From Clostridia bacterium (GTDB taxonomy: Bacteria; Bacillota; Clostridia; Oscillospirales; CAG-272): a stretch of DNA of 39,480 bases. The stretch lies in contig JAFVTV010000008.1 of assembly GCA_017502975.1 (NCBI GenBank), forward strand, positions 1 to 39,480, given 5' to 3'. The notes beneath the pieces were generated by a model, which made no database searches, had not been told where the DNA came from, and worked only from the letters and a program-made list of their open reading frames with translations. The translations under genes were made by a program, and so were the position numbers. Positions within the stretch are counted from its first letter, which is position 1; each line of letters opens with the position of its first letter. Shown here one piece after another: positions 15,798 through 23,520 of the stretch.

Positions 15798-17119
15798 CAC
15801 GTGTGCTTCCCCACAAATGCCGCGAGGAGCGCGGCACCGTCGCCCTTAATGGGGGTTACGGGCACGCCAAGGGTGAGGGAAAGCTCTTGCGGGGTCATGC
15901 CGCAAAGAAACAGATCGCCCTCTGCGCGCAGTGTGGTGGCGGGGATCAGCAGCTCGTCCCCTAAGGGCTTGCCCTTTAGCTGCTCTGCCATATCCTTGCC
16001 TGTCAAAAGACCTGCTACGGTAATTTCTTTGCCAAAAAATCGGTTTTCAATCTCGTATACTGATATTTTTATGCCATTTAGTCGCTTTTCAAGCAATGAG
16101 GCGAGGTAGCGTATGGTGGGTGCCGCCGCCTTGCCTGTGGCAAGCGAAACGTGGCGAGGACCGTAATGCTCGGCATCGCCCACAAGGTCATAAAGATAAT
16201 CAAGTTCAAAGGCAAATTCCGCCATAAGCGAGCGCAGCATGCCAACGCCGTTTTCTATTTGCTCATAGTCGCCGTAATAGGCTTCCTCGGGTAAGGGGAG
16301 CTCTGCCTTTAAATAAAATTCATCCGCTACGCAAAACATGCGGTAGCCAAGCTCGGCAAGGCACGCGTCGCCAACGCGGTTGACCTGCTCAATCACCGCG
16401 CGGCACTCCTCCTTGGTAAAGGGGGTGAGAGGGTAAAGCCCCTCGCGGTAGCGCGTAAGGCCTGCGGGCACGATCGAAACGCTTGACATGTGGGGCGCAA
16501 GCCCTTTGAGATCCTGCATGGTGCGGTCAAGCTCAGCGCCGTCGTTGATACCACGGCAAAGCACGACCTGCCCGCACAGGCGAATGCCTGCTTCGGCAAG
16601 GCGGTCAAGATAAGAGAGCACCTTGCCCGCGCGGCGGTTTTTCATCATATCACAGCGCAACTGCGGATTGGTGGTGTGCACCGATACGTTGACGGGAGAA
16701 ATGCGCATTTTAATAATGCGGTCGATATCCTTATCGCGCAAATTGGTAAGCGTGATGTAGTTGCCGTGTAAAAAGGAAAGGCGCGCATCATCATCCTTAA
16801 AGTAAAGAGAGGGGCGCAAGCCCTTTGGGAGCTGATCGATAAAGCAAAAGATGCAGCGGTTGGCACAGCATTGCTTTTTATCCATTAGCGGCGTTTCAAA
16901 CACAAGGCCGATATCATCGTATGTCCCTTTTTTTACGGTAACGGTAAAGGGAGTGCCGTTTCGCAAAAGAGATAACTCTACTGTTTCCTCTGCCAAATAA
17001 AAGCGGTAGTCAAGTACGTCGCTAATCTCATTGCCGTTGATGGCGATCAGCACGTCGCCCGCAAGCAGACCTGCTGCCGCCGCGCGTGAGCGCGGTTCAA
17101 CCTCACATATTTGCACCAT
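15797..17119 (-). CDS. DUF512 family PDZ/radical SAM protein
   Basis: The 440-residue protein has an N-terminal PDZ-like domain (ICEVEPRSRAAAAGLLAGD, INGNEISDVLDY), then a radical SAM cluster C85-x3-C89-x2-C92 inside CCANRCIFCFIDQLPKG, SVHTTNP, and the C-terminal DUF512 region (EIENRFFGKEITVAGLLTG, DELLIPATTLR). Family members sit beside der in many Firmicutes and have no established reaction. GGGGGAA lies upstream of the ATG. It is the first gene of a minus-strand operon from the promoter at 17186-17214, and its stop overlaps the RAYT start. Confidence 0.88.
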   Translation of the reverse strand: MVQICEVEPRSRAAAAGLLAGDVLIAINGNEISDVLDYRFYLAEETVELSLLRNGTPFTVTVKKGTYDDIGLVFETPLMDKKQCCANRCIFCFIDQLPKGLRPSLYFKDDDARLSFLHGNYITLTNLRDKDIDRIIKMRISPVNVSVHTTNPQLRCDMMKNRRAGKVLSYLDRLAEAGIRLCGQVVLCRGINDGAELDRTMQDLKGLAPHMSSVSIVPAGLTRYREGLYPLTPFTKEECRAVIEQVNRVGDACLAELGYRMFCVADEFYLKAELPLPEEAYYGDYEQIENGVGMLRSLMAEFAFELDYLYDLVGDAEHYGPRHVSLATGKAAAPTIRYLASLLEKRLNGIKISVYEIENRFFGKEITVAGLLTGKDMAEQLKGKPLGDELLIPATTLRAEGDLFLCGMTPQELSLTLGVPVTPIKGDGAALLAAFVGKHT

Positions 17120-17185
17120 GACACATTCCCCCTTTTTTCTCTAATTGGTGCGTGGGCGCGGCACGCGCACTTCCATAACTTATAT

Positions 17186-17214
17186 AGTATAACACATTCT
17201 TTTGTATTTGTCAA
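17186..17214 (-). promoter_or_regulatory. Promoter of the DUF512-RAYT-der-obgE-ppa operon
   Basis: Minus strand: TTGACA (17214-17209), a 17-base spacer and TATACT (17191-17186). It is a strong consensus site about 67 bases before the DUF512 start. Confidence 0.75.
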
Positions 17215-17329
17215 AAGATTGCGAGGAATATGTGAAAATGTATAAAGATGCAACACAATATGAAAAGCAAAAGTTCCAAAAACACCACCAAAAGTGTGTC
17301 TAATTGTAAACAATTTGTGTACAATAAAG

Positions 17330-17357
17330 TTGAAATGTGTGCTTTCTGTGATAAAAT
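17330..17357 (+). promoter_or_regulatory. Promoter of a possible small RNA
   Basis: TTGAAA (17330-17335), a 16-base spacer and TAAAAT (17352-17357) with an extended -10 TG. The predicted start near 17364 coincides with the beginning of a GC-rich folded segment in otherwise AT-rich DNA. Confidence 0.5.
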
Positions 17358-17363
17358 TTCACG

Positions 17364-17460
17364 TGGTGCTTGAACCCCCAAACCCTTGTGCCGCAAGGGC
17401 TGGGAGCAAGTGAGAGGTGCCGTGGCAAGCAGCGCTACATATTTATAATGTACGCGTGCG
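17364..17460 (+). ncRNA. Candidate structured small RNA, unassigned
   Basis: This is a GC-rich island of about 100 bases in an AT-rich spacer. CCCTTG (17383-17388) pairs with CAAGGG (17394-17399). GCTTG (17368-17372) can pair with CAAGC (17426-17430), and CCC with GGG (17402-17404) extends the inner stem. A further hairpin TACAT/ATGTA lies at 17436-17452. No T-run terminator follows directly. I could not match it to T-box, c-di-GMP, cobalamin, SRP or 6S RNA patterns. It ends before the surface-protein promoter, so it is not that gene's leader. Confidence 0.35.
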
Positions 17461-17495
17461 AGAATGGATAAGCAACAAAAAAACAAAATTTCCTA

Positions 17496-17524
17496 TTGAC
17501 AAGTTGCCAAAATTATCATAAAAT
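17496..17524 (+). promoter_or_regulatory. Strong promoter of the surface-protein gene
   Basis: TTGACA (17496-17501), a 17-base spacer and TAAAAT (17519-17524). The predicted start near 17531 gives a leader of about 90 bases. Confidence 0.75.
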
Positions 17525-17619
17525 TATGGTGTGAATTCGTCCTTACTGTACAAAATTGCCTATTTGCTGCAGTAGGATGCTTCCCAAAAAACAAAAAACA
17601 AAAAAGGAGAAAATTTATC

Positions 17620-19446
17620 ATGAGAAAACAACTCAAAGTGCTTCTCTTGGTGGCAATGGTTGCTGTTCTGTTTGTAATGGCAATGATCGTTGGTTCCGCT
17701 ACTGAAACAGAAGTAGCTGACGGTGCTGCCCTGGTAGATGCAGTTGCCAATGCTGAAGAGGGCGACACCATTAAGCTGACTGCAAACGTTACGTTGGATG
17801 CAGCGCTTGTCATTGACAAGCCCCTTACCATCGACGGTGGCGACTTCACCATCACTTCTACTTCTGCCGATTACATTTTTAAATTTGGCACCGACGGCGA
17901 GATTAACATTCAGGATGTTACTGCTACGTCGACTACTGCCGGCGCTTTCCAGATCATTACGGTAAACGGCACGTACATTCTTGATGACGTTAACCTAGAT
18001 GTTGCAGGTTTGATTCTTAACCACACCGCTGCCAAGGGAAACGTGTTTGAGGGCGGCTACATTCTTAGAGTATCGAACTGCGTATGGACGTCTTCCGCAA
18101 CAAATGCTCACCTGATTTCCCACCCCAAGCGCGCTGTTAACGAAGGCGTAGAGCCTGAGGAAGGCGAGTATCCTTGTGAGGCTACCTTTACAAAGGTTAC
18201 CGTCAATGCGAATACCATTTATCACATTTTCAAGCTTGAGGGCGCTCGCGTTATTATTGACGGATGCACGGTCAATAACGCAAATACCGGCCGTGTATTT
18301 TATGCTGACACCTTCCCGTCGTACGTTACCATTCAATCTGAGGCCGGTCCCTCGCTGTTTAACGTTGGAGAATTTGTTGGCTGTGGCAATAAAGCATATG
18401 TAATTGAGATTGGTAGAGAAGGCGAGAACGATGACATTACGGTCAACGCTACCGCTTCTGTCTTCCACTTCAGAAGCTCTGCTCTTCCTCAAATTACAAT
18501 TAATGGCGGTACGTATAACAGAACCGGTGACGACAAAATGATGTTCGAGTGCGGTCTTGGCACTACCCTTACAATCAAAGGCGCTACCTTTACTTCTACA
18601 GGCGCTGCTCCTTTATTTAATGGCTATTCGAAACCGCTCCTGGCAACATATATCTTTGAGAACTGCACGTTTGATATCGCCGGTAAAACCTTTGCCTCTC
18701 TTGCAAACGCAGTTGTGCTGACCTCCGGTTGCACAGGCTTGGATGCGAACGCAATGACCGTAAAATACGGCGGTGCAGATTACAAGCTGTACGCTGCAGG
18801 CAACGGCTTTGAAAACTCTGCTGCTGCAGGTGCTGGTCTTTACGTTGACAGCACGGTAAACGGCAGCGGCTTGCGCTTTGAAACCGTTATTTCCAAGGCT
18901 GCGATTGATAATATTGTTGCTACATTAAATGCAGCTATTGCAAAAAAGGAAGAAGTGGAAGTGGAAGAACTTGATCCCGAGCTTGCAATGACAGTGGCTA
19001 AACTTGAATTGAAATTCTACACCATCATCGCTCCCGTAGATTACGTGGCAAAGGCAGGCGGCGTATTTACCAAGGCTGCGCTTGATGCTGCTGATATTAC
19101 GGGTACCAAGTACGTTGTAGTTGAGGCTGTAAACTCTCTTGCCGGTATTAACGCTGAGCGTTCGGAAGTAGACGCTGCAGGCGTAACCTACAGCGCAGCA
19201 CTTGTTAACCTGAAGAGCTACACTCGTGGCTACGCAGCAGTTTCTATGATCGAGTACAAGGACAACACTGGCGCTACCGTTACTTACTACGGTGCTTTCA
19301 GCTCCGTTGACAATGTACGCTCTGCAAAGCAGGTTGCTGACAACGTGATCGCTGACGCAGCAAGTGACTACAACGTTGCTTGGAAGCCTGTAAGCGATCC
19401 CAAGGCGGCTGTTGTTGATAAGTACGCAACCGGTATCGTAGGTTAA
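17620..19446 (+). CDS. Secreted beta-helix-like surface protein
   Basis: The 608-residue protein has an N-terminal signal peptide (MRKQLKVLLLVAMVAVLFVM, cleavage near 27). Residues ~40-385 form repeating beta-rich turns (DTIKLTANVTLDAALVI, PLTIDGGDFTITS, ITINGGTYNRTGDD, LTIKGATFTSTG), typical of a right-handed parallel beta-helix. The C-terminal ~210 residues (GSGLRFETVISKAAIDNIV... YAAVSMIEYKDNTGATVTYYGAFS) resemble a domain seen in many clostridial secreted proteins, without a known function. There is no LPXTG or membrane anchor. Codon use (many GCT, GTT, CTT) differs from the neighbours and suggests high expression. It shares its terminator with the small peptide downstream. Confidence 0.8.
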   Translation: MRKQLKVLLLVAMVAVLFVMAMIVGSATETEVADGAALVDAVANAEEGDTIKLTANVTLDAALVIDKPLTIDGGDFTITSTSADYIFKFGTDGEINIQDVTATSTTAGAFQIITVNGTYILDDVNLDVAGLILNHTAAKGNVFEGGYILRVSNCVWTSSATNAHLISHPKRAVNEGVEPEEGEYPCEATFTKVTVNANTIYHIFKLEGARVIIDGCTVNNANTGRVFYADTFPSYVTIQSEAGPSLFNVGEFVGCGNKAYVIEIGREGENDDITVNATASVFHFRSSALPQITINGGTYNRTGDDKMMFECGLGTTLTIKGATFTSTGAAPLFNGYSKPLLATYIFENCTFDIAGKTFASLANAVVLTSGCTGLDANAMTVKYGGADYKLYAAGNGFENSAAAGAGLYVDSTVNGSGLRFETVISKAAIDNIVATLNAAIAKKEEVEVEELDPELAMTVAKLELKFYTIIAPVDYVAKAGGVFTKAALDAADITGTKYVVVEAVNSLAGINAERSEVDAAGVTYSAALVNLKSYTRGYAAVSMIEYKDNTGATVTYYGAFSSVDNVRSAKQVADNVIADAASDYNVAWKPVSDPKAAVVDKYATGIVG

Positions 19447-19467
19447 GTTTAAGGGAGGAAAAAGAAT

Positions 19468-19599
19468 ATGAAAAAGATTTATGAAGCTCCTACCTCTGAG
19501 TTGATCTACATTGCATCTGCTGATATTATTACTGTATCTTTGATCGATACTGCTGCTGATGACTTCGGCGCAGAGATTACCGATATCGTAATCGGCTAA
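19468..19599 (+). CDS. 43-residue KxYxxP-type peptide
   Basis: This short gene begins MKKIYEAPTSELIYIASADI and ends DDFGAEITDIVIG. GGGAGG lies 11 bases upstream, the gene starts 21 bases after the surface-protein stop, and a strong terminator follows. The K-x-Y-x-x-P...E start with an acidic tail resembles short clostridial peptides that are often left unannotated, some of which look like leader peptides. There is no Cys, signal peptide or membrane segment. It could be a RiPP-like precursor or a small partner of the surface protein; the function is unknown. Confidence 0.65.
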   Translation: MKKIYEAPTSELIYIASADIITVSLIDTAADDFGAEITDIVIG

Positions 19600-19632
19600 T
19601 TGCAAAACAACTTCATAAAATGAGGTAATCAA

Positions 19633-19674
19633 CCCCCGTGGAACAATCCTGTTCCACGGGGGCTTTCATTTTTT
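19633..19674 (+). terminator. Terminator of the surface-protein/peptide transcript
   Basis: The 12-bp perfect stem (CCCCCGTGGAAC, arms 19633-19644 and 19651-19662) is followed by CTTTCATTTTTT. Confidence 0.92.
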
Positions 19675-19762
19675 GGGGAATTTATTGGGTGAGTCAACAA
19701 AATGCGGGATGTTTTAATATTGCGTATAGGTGCAAATAAGATGTGCTATGATATGATACCCT

Positions 19763-19789
19763 GTAGGGACAGGCGTCCTCGACTGTCCG
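19763..19789 (+). repeat. REP palindrome, family 2, copy 1
   Basis: GTAG is followed by GGACAG, an inner GGCGTCC-containing region, and CTGTCC. An inverted copy lies at 19899-19925 and a single direct copy at 37982-38007. The 109 bases between the inverted copies hold no supported gene. Confidence 0.7.
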
Positions 19790-19898
19790 AGAAAGCAAAG
19801 GATAAAGAAAGCTTTGGATTAGCGGATAGATATTACGGTATGATCGGCAGGAGTGGTTTGGGCTACCAAATTTTGCGAGGATCAAATTCATTCCAAAA

Positions 19899-19925
19899 CG
19901 GACAGTCGGGGACGCCTGTCCTTAC
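19899..19925 (-). repeat. REP palindrome, family 2, inverted partner
   Basis: Nearly exact reverse complement of 19763-19789. Together they form a ~163-base doublet with the GTAG feet facing outward, similar to the BIME doublets of RAYT systems. Confidence 0.7.
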
Positions 19926-19982
19926 AAAAAACAACAAGAACACAATTTGCATTCTTGGGATAGGGCATATGCCCGAAACTGA

Positions 19983-20009
19983 AATACCCCCCGCTATGCG
20001 AGGGGTATT
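19983..20009 (-). terminator. Terminator after rlmH
   Basis: AATACCCC (19983-19990) pairs with GGGGTATT (20002-20009), with an inner CGC/GCG pair. It lies 22 bases past the rlmH stop on the minus strand, but the following minus-strand bases are only weakly T-rich. Confidence 0.55.
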
Positions 20010-20030
20010 GGGCTATTGGTTTGTTTTTTG

Positions 20031-20510
20031 TTATTTGTGATATTTTGTGCCCTGCAGGATGGACAGGCTACGGTATACCGTTTCAAGCAGCAGCACGCGC
20101 ATCATTTGATGGGGGAAGGTCAGCTTTGATACCGAAAGCCGCATGGCGGCAGTTTTTTTAACGCTATCGGCAAGCCCATGCGAGCTGCCGATGATCAGCG
20201 TGAGATGCCCGCTTTGCTGCATGATAGTGGAAAGCTTGTCGGAAAGCTCCTCTGAGGAGAGCTGCCCGCCCTCTACGCAAAGCGCCGCCACATAGCTGCG
20301 CGGTGGTATCATGGAGAGTATTGCTTGTGCTTCCTTGTCAAGTGCCGTTTTGATCTCGGCGGGCGAGGGGTTTTCCGGCAGGCGGTATTCTTTTAGTTCT
20401 ATCATTTCAAGCTTTGCCATGGTGGCAAGGCGTTTTTCGTATTCGGCAAGTGCGGCGCGCCAATAGCTTTCCTTTAAATTGCCAAGCGCGATCAAGCGAA
20501 TATGTAGCAT
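20031..20510 (-). CDS. rlmH: 23S rRNA pseudouridine-1915 N3-methyltransferase
   Basis: This SPOUT-class enzyme methylates pseudouridine 1915 of 23S rRNA. The 159 residues show the family start MLHIRLIALGNLKESYWRAA, EYEKRL, LDKEA, the SAM-knot segment LIIGSSHGLADSV and the C-terminal KLTFPHQMMRVLLLETVYRS. The substrate-proximal end of the family usually reads YRA...YHK; here it is YRSLSILQGTKYHK. AAAGGAGC lies upstream. It starts 22 bases after the 135-residue membrane protein. Confidence 0.95.
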   Translation of the reverse strand: MLHIRLIALGNLKESYWRAALAEYEKRLATMAKLEMIELKEYRLPENPSPAEIKTALDKEAQAILSMIPPRSYVAALCVEGGQLSSEELSDKLSTIMQQSGHLTLIIGSSHGLADSVKKTAAMRLSVSKLTFPHQMMRVLLLETVYRSLSILQGTKYHK

Positions 20511-20532
20511 AGCGGTGCTCCTTTGTGGAATT

Positions 20533-20940
20533 TTACATGCGTAAGAAGGTATCTATGATAAAGAGATCTACCGCATCAATGAGAAAGGTCAGCACAAGCG
20601 GAAAAATAAAGGTAAGCATCCATTTTGAGCGCTCTTGTCTGTTTTTAGCGTCTTCAAGAAAGGCGATCTTTTTTTCGGCGCTCCAATCATCGGGCAGCTG
20701 CTCGTGCGTGATGCCGCTTCGGTAGAAAAAGCGATTATAGATAAGGTAAGCAAGCGTAAAACCAAGAAGCAGTAACAGGTACCCTATCATGCAAACAAAC
20801 GAGTAAAAGGTTTGCTGCGATTGCTCGCCGAAGGAAAGCAGTACGCGGTAAACAGTGAAAAAAAGCAACGTGTTAATGCATAAAACAAGCAAATGTCGTT
20901 TGTTTTTGCCGCTTTTTTGCGGCTGGGGTGATGTTGCCAT
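20533..20940 (-). CDS. Hypothetical three-helix membrane protein
   Basis: The 135-residue protein has membrane segments near 18-36 (LLVLCINTLLFFTVYRVLL), 46-70 (FYSFVCMIGYLLLLLGFTLA) and 108-130 (MLTFIFPLVLTFLIDAVDLF). A cytoplasmic stretch DDWSAEKKIAFLEDAKNRQE lies between the second and third. I recognise no family. AAAGGAGCC precedes the ATG. It lies between galK and rlmH on the same strand, separated from galK by a REP element. Confidence 0.75.
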   Translation of the reverse strand: MATSPQPQKSGKNKRHLLVLCINTLLFFTVYRVLLSFGEQSQQTFYSFVCMIGYLLLLLGFTLAYLIYNRFFYRSGITHEQLPDDWSAEKKIAFLEDAKNRQERSKWMLTFIFPLVLTFLIDAVDLFIIDTFLRM

Positions 20941-20966
20941 AAGGGCTCCTTTCTTTAGGGAATTTT

Positions 20967-20990
20967 CGGGAGGGGGAACCCCTCCCCTAC
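20967..20990 (-). repeat. REP palindrome, family 1, between galK and the membrane protein
   Basis: On the minus strand GTAG is followed by GGGAGGGG, a short loop and CCCCTCCC. It matches the RAYT-internal copies except in the loop and one arm base. It lies in the 102-base gap between two co-oriented genes and may act as a partial terminator or mRNA stabiliser. Confidence 0.7.
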
Positions 20991-21042
20991 GGAGAACAAT
21001 GTGCGAACAAGGCGCGCTTTGGGAAATGCGGTGGGGAAGCGC

Positions 21043-22326
21043 TTATATGACGGCTATGGCGCCCTCGGGGCGAATGGTAAGCGTCATGCAAGCGTTCTTG
21101 CCGAATACGGCGTTCATCATTGCGGCAAATTCTTCTGCGTTGTCTTGTTTTGTAAATGCCTGCACGGTGCCGGCAAAGCCGCCGCCGTGTACGCGCCATG
21201 CGCCTTCTTTGTTCTCTAAAAAGCGCTCGGCAAGGCATAGGGCAAGGGAAAGCCCTTGCTCGGCTACATTTTTAGTGGTATACACATTTTGCAAATAGCA
21301 AAACGAGGATCTACCCGAGGCACGCACAATTTCAAAAAACAGCTCAAGATCGCCCGCGGCAAGTGCCGCTTTTCCTGCCGCAACGCGGCGGTTTTCCCCA
21401 AAAAAGTGCAGTGCGCGCAGCACGGCACGGTCGCCCACGCTTTCGCGCAAGCGCGGCAATGTGGCAATGACCGTTTGCTCGCTTACCTCACTTAAAACAG
21501 CCTTGCCCATAGCCGTTGCCACTGCCTTCATTTCGGCGGGAACTGCCGCATAATCGGGGGTGAGGTCGGCATGGTTGCCGCCCGTGTTCACAATAGAGAG
21601 TACGTAGCCTCTTTTGGCAAGGTCAAACGTAAGATCTTCTACCACAGGGTGCTTGGCATCAGCAAAATCAATGGCAACGATGCCACCAACGGCGCACGCC
21701 ATTTGATCCATTAAGCCGCAGGGCTTGCCAAAAAACACGTTTTCAGCATACTGCGCGATGGTAGCGATCTCCTTGTTATCAACGTTGCCGTTGTTGTAGA
21801 GATGATTTTGAATGTTACCGATCATGACCTCAAACGCCGCAGACGAGGAAAGCCCCGAGCCCTTTGGCACGTTCGAGGTGGTATATGCCACAAATCCCCC
21901 TACACGGTGTCCGTTTTTTTGAAATCCATGGCACATGCCTGCAATCAGGGCATCGGATTTTGAAAAATGTGCCTCGCGTGGGGAAGTAAAGTCGGAAATA
22001 TCTACCACGTCCTCGGGGTAACCCTCGGAGGTGACACGCACAACGGTGTCATTTGTGGCGGCAGCCACGGCAATAATGTCAAGGTCAACTGCCGCGGCAA
22101 GCACACAGCCGTGATTGTGGTCGGTGTGGTTGCCCAAAAGCTCGCTGCGCCCCGATACCGAAAATACGCGCACGTGATGCGCTTTTCCGTAGAGCCCTTC
22201 AAAGGCGGCAACGGCTTTTTCATAGCGCGCACGTTGCTGTGGCAGTGCTTTTTTGCCGTAAAGTGTTACAAGGCGCGCGTCTATGCCGCCGCCTTGTAAA
22301 AAGCCGATCATTTCGGAGGTGTTCAT
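21043..22326 (-). CDS. galK: Galactokinase family protein (GHMP kinase)
   Basis: It phosphorylates galactose at C1 in the Leloir pathway. The 427 residues show the galactokinase signature as GRSELLGNHTDHNHG near 59-73, the ATP-binding GHMP motif PKGSGLSSSAAFEV, QYAENVFFGKPCGLMDQMACAVG and the C-terminal RVHGGGFAGTVQAF. The usual GEHTDYN reads GNHTDHN, a variant I associate with clostridial galactokinase homologues, so the sugar specificity is not certain. GAAAGG precedes the ATG. It follows hprK by 15 bases; no galT or galE is in the window. Confidence 0.85.
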   Translation of the reverse strand: MNTSEMIGFLQGGGIDARLVTLYGKKALPQQRARYEKAVAAFEGLYGKAHHVRVFSVSGRSELLGNHTDHNHGCVLAAAVDLDIIAVAAATNDTVVRVTSEGYPEDVVDISDFTSPREAHFSKSDALIAGMCHGFQKNGHRVGGFVAYTTSNVPKGSGLSSSAAFEVMIGNIQNHLYNNGNVDNKEIATIAQYAENVFFGKPCGLMDQMACAVGGIVAIDFADAKHPVVEDLTFDLAKRGYVLSIVNTGGNHADLTPDYAAVPAEMKAVATAMGKAVLSEVSEQTVIATLPRLRESVGDRAVLRALHFFGENRRVAAGKAALAAGDLELFFEIVRASGRSSFCYLQNVYTTKNVAEQGLSLALCLAERFLENKEGAWRVHGGGFAGTVQAFTKQDNAEEFAAMMNAVFGKNACMTLTIRPEGAIAVI

Positions 22327-22341
22327 CGTTTTTACCTTTCG

Positions 22342-23274
22342 TTATTCAAGCCCCATTTGTCCGAGAAGCTTGCGATTAAATTCCTCTGCTGTGTTGTAGC
22401 CCATTTTCTTTTGGCGGTTGTTCATTGCCGCGATCTCAAGAATAATGGCAAGGTTGCGTCCGGGCTTTACGGGGATGGTGATAGAGGGCACCTCGTTACC
22501 GAGAATGTCCATGGTGTGCGTGTCAAGCCCCAGACGGTCGTACATCTTACCCTGCACCCATTGCTCAAGATTGATCACAAGGTCAATGCCCTGCGAATCC
22601 TTAACGGCACCCATACCGAAAATGCGGCGCACGTCAATGATGCCGATGCCGCGCAGCTCTACGTAGTGGCGGATGATGGGCGGTGCCGTTCCCACCAACG
22701 TTTTGGCGGAAACGCGCTTGATTTCAACGGCATCGTCGGCAATCAGTCGATGGCCGCGCTTGACAAGCTCGATAGCGGTTTCACTCTTACCAACGCCCGA
22801 GTCACCCAGCAGCAAAAGTCCCTCGCCATACACCTCTACCAGCACGCCGTGCCGCGTAATGCGGGGGGCGAGCTGTACGTTGAGGTAGGCGATCAGTGCC
22901 GCCATAAATTGGCTTGTTTTTTCCTTTGTGGAAAGAAAGGGAACGCCGTAACGCTCAGCCGCATCCCTCATGATATCAAAGGGTGTGAGTGACGAGGTGA
23001 TAATGACCGCAACGGGCTTTTGTGCAAAGAAGGATTCTATTTTTTGGTTTCGCGCCGCCTCCTCACATTTTGCAAGGTAGCGATATTCCGCAACGCCCAC
23101 GATCTGAATACGGGTGTGCTCAAATTCATCCAAAAACCCCGTGAGTGCAAGGCCGGGACGGTCTACCTGCGTGTTGGAAATGATAATCTCCTCGGCGTCG
23201 CCCGACACACAGATGGGGTCAAGGGAGAGCTCCTTTATGAGTGATGCAAGCGAGATGCTGTAAATTTCCTGCAT
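22342..23274 (-). CDS. hprK: HPr kinase/phosphorylase
   Basis: This bifunctional enzyme phosphorylates or dephosphorylates Ser46 of HPr and so governs carbon catabolite repression in Firmicutes. The 310 residues have an N-terminal DRTGG-like domain, then Walker A GDSGVGKS near 157-164, HRLIADDAVEI, and the family signature RGIGIIDVRRIFG with INLEQW. ATG 23274 is preferred over the ATG 18 bases upstream because GGAGA lies 6 bases before it. It heads the minus-strand group hprK-galK-membrane protein-rlmH. A minus-strand TATAAT at 23370-23365 suggests the promoter, but its -35 is poor. Confidence 0.95.
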   Translation of the reverse strand: MQEIYSISLASLIKELSLDPICVSGDAEEIIISNTQVDRPGLALTGFLDEFEHTRIQIVGVAEYRYLAKCEEAARNQKIESFFAQKPVAVIITSSLTPFDIMRDAAERYGVPFLSTKEKTSQFMAALIAYLNVQLAPRITRHGVLVEVYGEGLLLLGDSGVGKSETAIELVKRGHRLIADDAVEIKRVSAKTLVGTAPPIIRHYVELRGIGIIDVRRIFGMGAVKDSQGIDLVINLEQWVQGKMYDRLGLDTHTMDILGNEVPSITIPVKPGRNLAIILEIAAMNNRQKKMGYNTAEEFNRKLLGQMGLE

Positions 23275-23520
23275 GATAATTCTCCTTTGCAAAAGTCAAG
23301 TGCTGCATCTGAACGGTGCATATACTATGGCGTTTTTTTGCGCCATGTATTCATACTTATTATCATTATAACACAGTTTTTTGTGATTGCATAGAGGATT
23401 TTTCTGTTTTTTTAGAAAAGGTTTTATGAAGGCGCGGTAAATTCACAAAATCTTCACAACTATATTTTATAATGAACGTATGATTTGTTTTTGATCCGAT
23501 GATCGGAAAAGGAGTGGATT

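Noticed and set aside
17361-17460. T-box, cyclic-di-GMP riboswitch or SRP RNA
   Set aside because: GAGGTGCCGTGG only loosely recalls a T-box, and the promoter of the downstream gene lies after the element, so it is not that gene's leader; conserved loops of the other families are missing.
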